The notes: generated from the letters alone by a model not told the origin. 9,633 nucleotides of DNA from Solirubrobacterales bacterium (GCA_003151895.1 PLYX01000113.1:12178-21810), one strand, 5' to 3'; numbered from the stretch's first letter, positions 1 to 4,844 are shown. Made by a program: numbers and translations.

Positions 1-68
1 AAGGCACTCGCCTGCTAAGCGAGTATGGGGGTTAAACTCCATCGCGGGTTCGAATCCCGCCCTCTCCG
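1..68 (+). tRNA. tRNA-Ser(GCU), 5' end outside the window
   Basis: The 3' part of a serine tRNA. The anticodon stem is CTCGC (7-11) with GCGAG (19-23), and the loop 12-18 carries anticodon GCT at 14-16. The long variable arm (about 24-43), typical of class II tRNAs, follows. The T arm is GCGGG (44-48), TTCGAAT and CCCGC (56-60), then acceptor strand CCTCTCC (61-67) and discriminator G68. No CCA is encoded. The acceptor 5' strand and the D arm lie before base 1. The gene is the integration target of the element to its right: from base 14 onward the sequence is probably the element-supplied copy that restores the tRNA. Confidence 0.96.
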
Positions 69-70
69 TC
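14..70 (+). repeat. attL core, 57-bp direct repeat, copy 1
   Basis: Bases 14-70 are identical to 3010-3066. Identity starts at the first anticodon base and ends two bases past the tRNA discriminator; the next base differs (C71 versus A3067). This copy lies within the functional tRNA gene. Confidence 0.9.
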
Positions 71-78
71 CCGCTGAG

Positions 79-96
79 GCCCCGCAAACGCGGGGC
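79..96 (+). terminator. Terminator hairpin after tRNA-Ser
   Basis: A 7-bp perfect GC stem (GCCCCGC 79-85 with GCGGGGC 90-96) and an AAAC loop, followed by TCTT, lies 10 bp after the tRNA. It fits an intrinsic terminator with a short U run. It sits inside the element-derived side of attL, so the element appears to bring its own terminator for the restored tRNA. Confidence 0.6.
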
Positions 97-152
97 TCTT
101 GGGCGAGAGCGGAGGAAACGGCCATCACCCCAGGTCTGACCCCGAGAGTCGT

Positions 153-174
153 ATGGAAGCGTTTTGGAAGCGAC
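153..174 (+). repeat. Left arm-type site, paired TGGAAGCG repeats
   Basis: Two direct TGGAAGCG units, starting at 154 and 165 (11 bp apart, about one helical turn). The 22-bp block matches 2886-2907 near the other end at 19 of 22 positions in the same orientation; only the three spacer bases differ. It lies 83 bp inside the left core repeat. Position and design resemble the arm-type sites bound by the N-terminal domain of tyrosine integrases. The function is inferred. Confidence 0.6.
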
Positions 175-231
175 GATGCGGCCGATGTAGTTGTGGCAGG
201 CAGCCGACCCCCTTGGTTTTCGGACGGCCCC

Positions 232-465
232 CTACAGGCCGTCGGTGAGCTCGGCGAGGGTCACTTCCAGCGCGTCGGCGATGCGCTTCGCGGTCGGGAT
301 GCTCGGCGCGTGCCATCCGCGCTCGATCTCACCGAGGTACTTCGCGTCCATGCGAGCGATCCGGTGCGAGACCTGCTCCAGCGTCTTGCCGCGCTGTTTG
401 CGAGCCTCGCGGACCGCCGCGCCGAACTGCCGCGCGACCGGGTCAGCGACGGTGCGGCGAGGCAC
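232..465 (-). CDS. XRE-family helix-turn-helix regulator
   Basis: A small DNA-binding protein, almost entirely one XRE/Cro-C1 HTH domain. After a short N-terminus comes FGAAVREARKQRGKTLEQVS, then the recognition segment around AKYLGEIERGWHAPSIPT, then the ADALEVTLAEL end helix, as in many phage and island repressors of 65-90 residues. I chose the GTG at 463-465 (77 aa). That leaves the inverted repeat 482-543 wholly upstream as an operator. GTG codons at 493-495 (87 aa) and 601-603 (123 aa) are also in frame, and no start has a clear Shine-Dalgarno. The gene is divergent from the rest of the element's cargo, which fits a role in holding that cargo, and its own promoter, in check. The family call is firm; the target is inferred. 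Confidence 0.85.
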   Translation of the reverse strand: MPRRTVADPVARQFGAAVREARKQRGKTLEQVSHRIARMDAKYLGEIERGWHAPSIPTAKRIADALEVTLAELTDGL

Positions 466-481
466 CGGCTGGTGTGCTCTG

Positions 482-543
482 GGGGAACATGACACCGGCA
501 GTCTCGGGACGCAACACCGGACTGAACACTCGACATGTTCCCC
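482..543. promoter_or_regulatory. Probable operator region of the XRE regulator
   Basis: A 10-bp perfect inverted repeat, GGGGAACATG (482-491) and CATGTTCCCC (534-543), lies between the XRE gene and the rightward genes. A third half-site, GAACA (524-528), faces TGTTC (536-540) across 7 bp, and ACACCGG occurs twice in direct orientation (492-498 and 514-520, 22 bp apart). On the minus strand a weak promoter, TTGCGT with a 17-bp spacer and CATGTT, overlaps this region. The layout suits co-operative repressor binding that controls both directions. Binding is inferred. Confidence 0.5.
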
Positions 544-563
544 TTCTGATACGTTGCCGACCC

Positions 564-779
564 ATGATGCGCCGGTTCTCGGGCAGCGCGACCCCTGCCG
601 CACCTATCGCTTTGGTGCTCGCCGTACTCGCCACGCTGTTGGTGCCTGCGGTGGCGCAGGCCACGACCAAGCAGTACGTCCTTCCGCACCCCAAGCGCGA
701 ACATTGCCGAGCGCACCGCGCGCCGACGCGCTCGCATGGAGGCGCGCTATGGGAGCATGTTGGAGGTGGCAGACCGTAG
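564..779 (+). CDS. Short secreted-type peptide, possibly a truncated gene
   Basis: A 71-residue reading frame starting with two Met codons. It has a clear signal-peptide shape: basic start (MMRRF), a hydrophobic core of about residues 16-30 rich in Ala, Leu and Val, and a likely cleavage site after AVAQA. The mature part begins TTKQYVLPHPKREHCRAH. That opening resembles small secreted proteins I associate with Solirubrobacter-like genomes, but there the protein continues with further conserved residues. Here the reading frame turns Arg/Gly/His-rich and stops, so this may be an N-terminal fragment or a frameshifted gene. It starts about 20 bp right of the putative operator. A TACGTT hexamer at 550-555 could be its -10 box. 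No function is proposed. Confidence 0.4.
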   Translation: MMRRFSGSATPAAPIALVLAVLATLLVPAVAQATTKQYVLPHPKREHCRAHRAPTRSHGGALWEHVGGGRP

Positions 780-970
780 CCGGGGGCGTGATGCGCGAGG
801 CGGCTCGACAGCGGAAGTGCTCTCGATGCAGGCAAAGCGCGATCTCGGCTGCGCGACCCAGTTCGCTGCTGCCGCTCGATGCGCAGCGATTCGTCTATCG
901 TAGTCTGAGAGCCATGTTGGACCTCAACTACCGCAGACCGTGAGCGCCACAATCCGAATGATGCCGCCGT
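780..970. other. Stretch without a convincing gene
   Basis: Between the short secreted-type frame and the TIGR04255 gene I see no supported gene. A 55-codon frame (736-903) and a 51-codon frame (790-943) are open, but neither shows a recognisable motif, good start context or consistent third-position bias. The stretch may hold the 5' leader or promoter of the operon, or decayed coding sequence. Confidence 0.35.
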
Positions 971-1828
971 GTGCTCTGCGATGATTGCGGCGTGAGCGTG
1001 GGTTCGGGGTCGGACGAACTCCCCCAGTTCGAGAGACCTCCCGTCATGGAGATCGTAGGAGCTGCGCAGTTCACGGCACTGCCTCGATTCGGATTGCCCG
1101 AGATCGTGAAGGTTGGGCAGGCTCTCCCCGAATACGAGCTGCGTGAGCTTCAGGCGCAGTTGCCCCCGCTACAAGAGGTGGAGCCGGGGCAGCCCGAGCC
1201 GTTGCAGCTACCGCAGTTCATCTTCGGAGTCGGCCCACAACCGCAGCGCGCGTTGTTCTTTGGGACGGACGACCGCTTCGTCGCGCAACTCCAGCGGGAT
1301 CGCATCGCCATCAACGAGCGGCGTATTCCAACAGAGGGTGGAGATGACCCGTCATCCGAGCATGTCTGGCCTGCTTTGCAAGGTCTTTCGGAGTGCGTGC
1401 AGAAAACACTCGTCGAGGACGACGACTACGGACCCAGTCGAGCGACGTTCGTCGAGCTCACCTATGTCAACGCGATCCAGCCGGCCGAGGGCGTATGGCA
1501 GACCCACCGTGAACTCCACCGCGTGCTACGCATCGTCTCGGCGACCGCTGGCGAGCCGCCATGGGCAACGGTCGAGCGGGCGGCTGTCAGATTTAGCTTC
1601 CCGCTATACACAGCCGATACCTTTCGCGGGCGGCTGCACGTCGCCGCTGAGCCGGCCTACACCGAGGGAGGCGCCCCGATGCTGAATCTCAACCTCATAA
1701 CCCGCCGACTCGTCGATCAGTCAGAGTCGCTGGAGGCGGCATTCCACGCTAGTCATTGCGAAGCAGTGCGAGCCTTCACCGCAGTCACCACTGAGAGGAT
1801 GCACACGCACTGGGGCAGGACGCAATGA
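971..1828 (+). CDS. TIGR04255-family protein
   Basis: First gene of the operon, 285 residues from GTG 971. An in-frame GTG at 992 would give 278 residues and puts the start closer to the family's usual N-terminus; neither has a good ribosome site. Family features: the opening block LPQFERPPVMEIVGAAQF, a middle block where FFGTDDRFVAQLQRDRIAIN precedes a short glycine-containing turn, and the block FVELTYVNAI around residue 155, followed by a beta-rich C-terminal half. TIGR04255 proteins are about 250-290 residues long and of unknown biochemical role, often found in variable regions. There is no signal peptide or membrane segment, so it is presumably cytoplasmic. Its stop overlaps the next start by 4 bp (ATGA), showing translational coupling with the second gene. 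The family assignment comes from motif recall, not a search. Confidence 0.78.
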   Translation: MLCDDCGVSVGSGSDELPQFERPPVMEIVGAAQFTALPRFGLPEIVKVGQALPEYELRELQAQLPPLQEVEPGQPEPLQLPQFIFGVGPQPQRALFFGTDDRFVAQLQRDRIAINERRIPTEGGDDPSSEHVWPALQGLSECVQKTLVEDDDYGPSRATFVELTYVNAIQPAEGVWQTHRELHRVLRIVSATAGEPPWATVERAAVRFSFPLYTADTFRGRLHVAAEPAYTEGGAPMLNLNLITRRLVDQSESLEAAFHASHCEAVRAFTAVTTERMHTHWGRTQ

Positions 1829-2337
1829 CCCCCGCCGACACGGCGACCCCGCCGATAACGAGCCGGCCGGAGGACGACGCCGAGCACAGCGCGTACGAGT
1901 CTCGGACACCCACAACAACCACGACGGCGCCGGCAACGAGGACGACGATCGGCCGTGCTACAAGCCTGCGTCACGAGGACCCCCCGTCACTCGTACCGCT
2001 GGGCGAGGCGCTGCGCGGACTAGTTGGCCTTGAGCCGAACTGGGACAGCTACGGCGCGATGCCACCTTCCCGTCTCGCGCTTCAGCACGCATGGTCGCTC
2101 GCAAGCAGGCTTGTCGAGCTCGGCATACCGACCCCGCAGGTGTTCCCCACCCGAAGCGGTGGCATACAGCTTGAGTGGCACGTGCCCCGTGCGAGTTTGG
2201 AGTGGGAGATTGACGCGGACCTGGCCAGCGGCGTGTTCGTCTTCGACGACCGCGTGACCGGCGAGCGACTCGACGGGGATCTGCCCAAAGACCTCGATCC
2301 ACTCGCGGAGGCCCTGAACCGGATTCTGGTCGGGTGA
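1825..2337 (+). CDS. Uncharacterised protein with an NWDSYGA motif
   Basis: Second gene of the operon, 170 residues. An ATG overlaps the preceding stop (ATGA), with GGCAGGA just upstream as a possible ribosome site. Residues 1-55 are low-complexity, rich in Thr, Pro, Ala and charged residues, and look disordered. The conserved-looking part follows: LEPNWDSYGA (about 72-81), a helix rich in Ala and Leu, then VFPTRSGGIQLEWHVP (about 110-125) and LEWEIDADLASGVFVFDD. The NWDSYG...PT..GGIQLEWH...LE.EI pattern occurs in bacterial hypothetical proteins I have seen without an assigned function. It looks like a small alpha/beta domain. No catalytic triad or membrane segment is evident. It probably acts with its coupled neighbours, perhaps as a complex subunit; that is inference. 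Confidence 0.75.
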   Translation: MTPADTATPPITSRPEDDAEHSAYESRTPTTTTTAPATRTTIGRATSLRHEDPPSLVPLGEALRGLVGLEPNWDSYGAMPPSRLALQHAWSLASRLVELGIPTPQVFPTRSGGIQLEWHVPRASLEWEIDADLASGVFVFDDRVTGERLDGDLPKDLDPLAEALNRILVG

Positions 2338-2798
2338 GCGCTCCGGCCGAGGGGCGCCGGCCGGACGATCCTACGATCGTCGACGACGATGATCTACTCC
2401 GCCGTGTTCCCAATTGGCCGATGATGGTCACGACAGAGAGCGACGGCAAACTCCGACCTACATCTGCCGCCTTGGACCTCCGGCGTGACCTTGGCGAGAC
2501 TGGATGTTCAGTAGACATCCAGGCCCGGCTATCCGACCCAGAGCATCCCCTGACTGTGCTCGCCGGTCACCCCGCCGAGTGGGGCCTCGCCACATGTACT
2601 GCGGGAGACGCACGAAGCGATGACACGCATCGCGTCGTCGGTGAACCGCTGCCAGATGACCCGGCACATGCGGAAGTGATCCCGGTTGCGACGACCCGGA
2701 AGGCTCAGAAGCGCAACTTCAAAGCATTGGCGGAGAGGATGAGGTTTCTCCGGGACCCGGTGATGGCCACTCCGGACGTGGCGGCGCCGACCGACTGA
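2334..2798 (+). CDS. Uncharacterised third protein of the cassette
   Basis: Third gene, 154 residues, starting at a GTG that overlaps the previous stop by 4 bp (GTGA), so translation is probably coupled. Recognisable blocks are DDDLLRRVPNW (about 19-29), LRPTSAALDL (about 41-50), a CSVDIQARLSDPEHPLTV segment, and EPLPDDPAHAEVIPV (about 102-116). The C-terminal 35 residues are basic and then unstructured. The pattern 'LLRR...RP(S/T)SAA...SVD...DP.HA' resembles a family of hypothetical proteins found beside proteins like the preceding one, which suggests the pair is a conserved unit. No enzyme motif is apparent. As last gene of the operon it is followed by a short hairpin. Confidence 0.72.
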   Translation: MSAPAEGRRPDDPTIVDDDDLLRRVPNWPMMVTTESDGKLRPTSAALDLRRDLGETGCSVDIQARLSDPEHPLTVLAGHPAEWGLATCTAGDARSDDTHRVVGEPLPDDPAHAEVIPVATTRKAQKRNFKALAERMRFLRDPVMATPDVAAPTD

Positions 2799-2815
2799 GC
2801 GAGTCTATCCGCGCT

Positions 2816-2830
2816 GGACCGATCCGGTCC
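2816..2830 (+). terminator. Weak hairpin after the three-gene operon
   Basis: A 6-bp perfect stem GGACCG (2816-2821) and CGGTCC (2825-2830) with an ATC loop, 17 bp past the operon's last stop. There is no T run, so termination is uncertain. Confidence 0.35.
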
Positions 2831-2885
2831 CGGGTAGCCCTGAAGGAGCCCCAGTATTCTCCTCGCATGTAACCGGCTCTGGCTC

Positions 2886-2907
2886 ATGGAAGCGGCGTGG
2901 AAGCGAC
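2886..2907 (+). repeat. Right arm-type site, paired TGGAAGCG repeats
   Basis: Two direct TGGAAGCG units, starting at 2887 and 2898 (11 bp apart), matching the left block 153-174 in sequence, spacing and orientation except for the three spacer bases. It lies 102 bp before the right core repeat. In the excised circle the two blocks would flank the core on opposite sides, as integrase arm sites do. Nearby GCGACAG occurs at 2903-2909 and 2920-2926, with its inverse at 2962-2968, possibly further protein-binding sites. Confidence 0.6.
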
Positions 2908-3009
2908 AGACCACAGTAGGCGACAGCAAAATCCCCCTCGCTGGAGCCTGGGAACCGCGATCTGTCGCGTTTTGAGACACACGGCGGCAGACGGCAACAG
3001 CCCGCAGCC

Positions 3010-3066
3010 GCTAAGCGAGTATGGGGGTTAAACTCCATCGCGGGTTCGAATCCCGCCCTCTCCGTC
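3010..3066 (+). repeat. attR core, displaced tRNA-Ser 3' end
   Basis: A 57-bp exact copy of 14-70: anticodon, 3' anticodon stem, variable arm, T arm and acceptor strand of tRNA-Ser, but no 5' half upstream. It therefore cannot be a functional tRNA. It is the original 3' end displaced when the element integrated. Confidence 0.9.
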
Positions 3067-3081
3067 ACCGCCCTCTCCGTC
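3053..3081 (+). repeat. Tandem copy of the last 14 bp of the att core
   Basis: CCGCCCTCTCCGTC occurs at 3053-3066 and again at 3068-3081, one base apart. The second copy repeats the acceptor end of the tRNA. It could be a scar of an earlier integration or excision at the same site, or a local slippage duplication. Confidence 0.6.
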
Positions 3082-3097
3082 CCCAGCGATTTTTCGT

Positions 3098-3125
3098 CGT
3101 TCTTGGCTGTGTGAAGCCGAGAACG
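3098..3125. other. Stem-loop right of attR
   Basis: An 11-bp stem: CGTTCT (3098-3103) with AGAACG (3120-3125) and GGCT (3105-3108) with AGCC (3115-3118), joined by one T-G wobble, with a 6-base loop. A T-rich run (3090-3094) precedes it on the plus strand. This may be the ancestral downstream region of the tRNA gene, or a terminator for the minus-strand HEPN/MNT genes, though no U run follows on that side. Confidence 0.35.
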
Positions 3126-3204
3126 AGCGACCGACGGGACAGGAGCACTTGGGGCCATGTCCGAACCCCAGGCACTTCTCCAGGAGCATGGACGTCGAGA
3201 GGCT

Positions 3205-3659
3205 CTACTGCGGTTGTTGTTGCTCGAGTTGTTGTTGCTGCTGCTGGGGTTGTGGCGGCCGATCTACGGCTTTGATCTCATTCTCGGCCCACGTCCTCAC
3301 CTGCTCAACCAGTATGAGGGCTGCGGATCGGTCGAGAGCTGGCGGCTCGTCGCCCTCGTAGCGGAACTCGACTGCCCAGGGGGAGAGCACGTCAGCCTCG
3401 GAGAGCTCCTCCGGGGCCTCGATCTCGTTTTCTTCGACCAGGCCGATCAGGTAGCTCAGCGCGTGGCTCTTCATGAATGCCACACCGTGTGCGGCCAGGA
3501 CCGCCTTGATCAGCTTCTCGACAGCCTGCTGTCCGTGTGGAAGCCGACGATTGCGTCGGTGATGTCCGTGTCCGGAGAAACCTTCCGTACGAGCGTCTCG
3601 TCATCTATCGCCCGGGCGAGCAGCACGCGCGCCAGAGCGAGTCGGTCAGGTTGCGACAT
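3205..3659 (-). pseudogene. HEPN-domain protein of a MNT/HEPN pair, frameshifted
   Basis: The ATG at 3657-3659 opens a frame reading MSQPDRLALARVLLARAIDD and on through DITDAIVGFHT (residue 42). It then runs to a TGA at 3510-3512 after 49 codons. The neighbouring frame picks up exactly where the HEPN domain should continue, with QQAVEKLIKAVLAAHG, KSHALSYL, and SPWAVEFRYEGDEP through VRTWAENEI, ending at 3205. Joining the frames near 3531-3534 (two extra bases, or one lost) gives about 150 residues, a normal length. Partnered HEPN proteins are usually RNase toxins or nucleotidyltransferase-controlled effectors. I see no R-x4-6-H motif in the reconstruction. The start overlaps the MNT stop by 14 bp. 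The C-terminus is an unusual Gln-rich tail. A sequencing error cannot be excluded. Confidence 0.82.
3208..3252 (-). repeat. CAG/CAA trinucleotide run encoding a Gln-rich tail
   Basis: Read on the minus strand, these 15 codons are mostly CAG and CAA: one Q, P, six Q, L, E, three Q, P, Q before the stop. The tail follows the end of the HEPN domain directly and is atypical for the family. Such a trinucleotide tract can change length by replication slippage. Confidence 0.7.
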
Positions 3660-3966
3660 GCAGCACGCGACCCTCGGTCAGCGCGGCGTGCACCATCGAT
3701 CCCTCTACGCCCCCCCAATCCTCAGCGTAGCGCTCGCTTACGACGAGGACATCGAACGGCATCCCGAGCGGGCGGAGCGCTCGACCGAGACGTACCATCT
3801 CGGCGTGCCGGTCCTGAGGGTCGCGCTCTACGACCAGGAAGTCGAAGTCGCTGTCGGGGCCGGCGTCACCGCGGGCACGCGAGCCGAAGAGCACGATCTT
3901 GACCGGATCGGCAGCGACGGCCGCCAAGGTCTGGCCTGCGGCCTCGATGACCTCTTGCGGAACCAT
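3646..3966 (-). CDS. MNT-type nucleotidyltransferase, antitoxin of MNT/HEPN
   Basis: A 106-residue minimal nucleotidyltransferase. The diagnostic motif is GSRARGDAGPDSDFDFLV: the GSR at residues 28-30 and the DxD pair at 40 and 42 form the nucleotide- and metal-binding site of the pol-beta superfamily. A third acidic position is likely Asp72 in the FDVLVV strand. In MNT/HEPN modules this protein is the antitoxin, in some cases by adenylylating its HEPN partner. The start is the ATG at 3964-3966. The stop overlaps the HEPN start by 14 bp, the usual co-translated arrangement. Since the HEPN gene is frameshifted, this may now be an orphan antitoxin. The motif is complete, so the protein itself looks intact. 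Confidence 0.9.
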   Translation of the reverse strand: MVPQEVIEAAGQTLAAVAADPVKIVLFGSRARGDAGPDSDFDFLVVERDPQDRHAEMVRLGRALRPLGMPFDVLVVSERYAEDWGGVEGSMVHAALTEGRVLHVAT

Positions 3967-4061
3967 GACGACACCGTAGCGAAGCTGCCGGGCGGGTTTG
4001 CGCTTGGCGGGTTCCGCGACAATGGGCTGTCAGCCATCGGCCTTCCTGATCGAACGACGGG

Positions 4062-4244
4062 TCACTCAGGCCAGGTGTCGGCGCGGGCCTGAAGTTGCGG
4101 CAGGCGCGTCGTGCCGTCGGCGCCCTCAGCGACGAGTTCGTCGCGCAGCTGCCGCAGGCGCGCGCGCTGGGCGGCGCGGAGCTTGGCATCGTCTGCTGGT
4201 TGCTGCTTGGCTTGCAACGCGTCCCGGTCTCCCCGTCCCTGCCG
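4062..4244 (-). other. Coding-like remnant between the two toxin-antitoxin modules
   Basis: The 320 bp between the MNT start and the MazF-like stop hold no complete gene. One minus-strand frame is open for 60 codons after a stop at 4245-4247. It reads like a genuine helical C-terminus: KLRAAQRARLRQLRDELVAE, then LPQLQARADTWPE and TGA. It has no ATG or GTG start (only a TTG), and its upstream part is lost or in another frame. It may be the tail of a decayed gene. The family is not recognised. Confidence 0.3.
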
Positions 4245-4288
4245 TCAAGGACGCTTGTCCTCTGCCGCTCGGGCATGTCGTGGGGTTC

Positions 4289-4606
4289 TCACGGTAGATC
4301 GAGCACGAGCAGGAGCGCATCCTCGACAGCACGCTGCTCATCGAGGGTTAGATGACCGACGTGCTCGCCCAGGCCGCGGGCGTCGACAGCGCCGACCATC
4401 TCACAGAGAACCTGGGTCGGTTGATCCTGCAACGTTATCTCCGGGTGGAAGCTGGCTGGGAACGCCGACCGGGAGGTCGGGCAGACGACGACGGTCGATA
4501 GGGCGAGAAGGTCGTCGGCCTGGACGATCACCGCATAGCGACGACCGTGCTGCACATGGCCGCGCTTGCGTGGCATCGTGATCGCGTGAACATCACCACG
4601 GACCAC
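4289..4606 (-). CDS. MazF/PemK-type toxin (mRNA interferase)
   Basis: A 105-residue protein with the PemK/MazF layout: RGDVHAI at the start, HGRRYAVIVQADDL (about 20-33; the first strands with the conserved G-R), LSTVVVCPTS (36-45), and LCEMVGAVDARGLGEHVGHL (67-86), followed by the C-terminal helix with EQRAVEDALLLVLDL. MazF-type toxins are ribosome-independent endoribonucleases that cut mRNA at short sequences; the antitoxin blocks the site. The GTG start at 4604-4606 overlaps the upstream antitoxin stop by 14 bp. The family's key features are present, so the toxin looks intact. Cleavage specificity cannot be read from the sequence. Confidence 0.9.
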   Translation of the reverse strand: MVRGDVHAITMPRKRGHVQHGRRYAVIVQADDLLALSTVVVCPTSRSAFPASFHPEITLQDQPTQVLCEMVGAVDARGLGEHVGHLTLDEQRAVEDALLLVLDLP

Positions 4607-4844
4607 GCAACTGCTCCATTAGGCCGGCGACCTCATGCGCTTCGCGGACGTACCGCTGATCTTTCATGAGGCTCCTGGCCTCGGCCGCGAGCCCTGTGCG
4701 CCTGCGCTCGCGCTCAGCCGTCTCTGTGATGGCCTGGCGCGCCGCCTCGGCGCGGCTCACCCCTCGCCTGCGGGCGATCTCCTCGAGCGCGTTGAGCCCC
4801 TCGCGACCAAGCCTCAGCGAGAGCGGAGAGGGAGCAGATGCCAT
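4593..4844 (-). CDS. Ribbon-helix-helix antitoxin for the MazF-like toxin
   Basis: An 83-residue protein from ATG 4842-4844; a GTG two codons earlier is the alternative start. The N-terminal half is a ribbon-helix-helix fold: a short strand LSLRLGRE, then EGLNALEEIARRRGVSRAEAA with the typical R-R-G-V-S-R-A-E turn between the two helices. The rest is charged and ends in EVAGLMEQLRGPW, suiting a segment that wraps around the toxin. Such antitoxins usually also bind their own promoter and repress the pair. The minus-strand leader to its right contains TACGAT close to the start, a possible -10 box of a short-leader transcript. Confidence 0.85.
   Translation of the reverse strand: MASAPSPLSLRLGREGLNALEEIARRRGVSRAEAARQAITETAERERRRTGLAAEARSLMKDQRYVREAHEVAGLMEQLRGPW

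Larger units (their letters stand above)
14..3066 (+). mobile_element. Minimal integrative element in tRNA-Ser, no integrase seen
   Basis: A segment bounded by 57-bp perfect direct repeats of the tRNA-Ser 3' end (14-70 and 3010-3066), so one unit is 2996 bp. It contains paired repeats resembling integrase arm sites near both ends, an XRE-family regulator, a short secreted-type peptide, and a three-gene operon (TIGR04255 protein plus two uncharacterised proteins). Integration into the tRNA 3' half with an identity block starting in the anticodon loop is the classical tyrosine-recombinase pattern. No integrase, relaxase, replication or packaging gene was recognised. The inference is either a satellite-like island moved in trans by a related element's recombinase, or an element that has lost its integrase. 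Confidence 0.82.

Noticed and set aside
69..231. Search for an integrase gene or remnant beside attL
   Set aside because: No frame here, or in 600-970, shows tyrosine-recombinase motifs, and the space is too small for one.
25..492. Plus-strand open frame beginning MGVKLHRGFESRPLR, and its twin from 3021
   Set aside because: The opening residues are simply the tRNA-Ser variable and T arms translated; the rest is antisense to the XRE gene or to flanking sequence.
191..943. 250-codon plus-strand frame across the regulator and the gap
   Set aside because: Its first half is antisense to the XRE gene, which has a clear domain. The rest is low-complexity Arg/Ala/Ser typical of high-GC random frames.
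914..943. Nine-codon frame (MLDLNYRRP) before the TIGR04255 gene, preceded by TATCGT
   Set aside because: It might be a leader peptide, but there is no attenuator structure or amino-acid pattern to support it.
2805..3158. Minus-strand frame containing RAGFEPAMEFNPHTR
   Set aside because: This is the antisense translation of the tRNA remnant, a common spurious product; no start or domain supports it.
3157..4092. 311-codon plus-strand frame
   Set aside because: It is antisense to the MNT and HEPN genes, whose motifs are clear.
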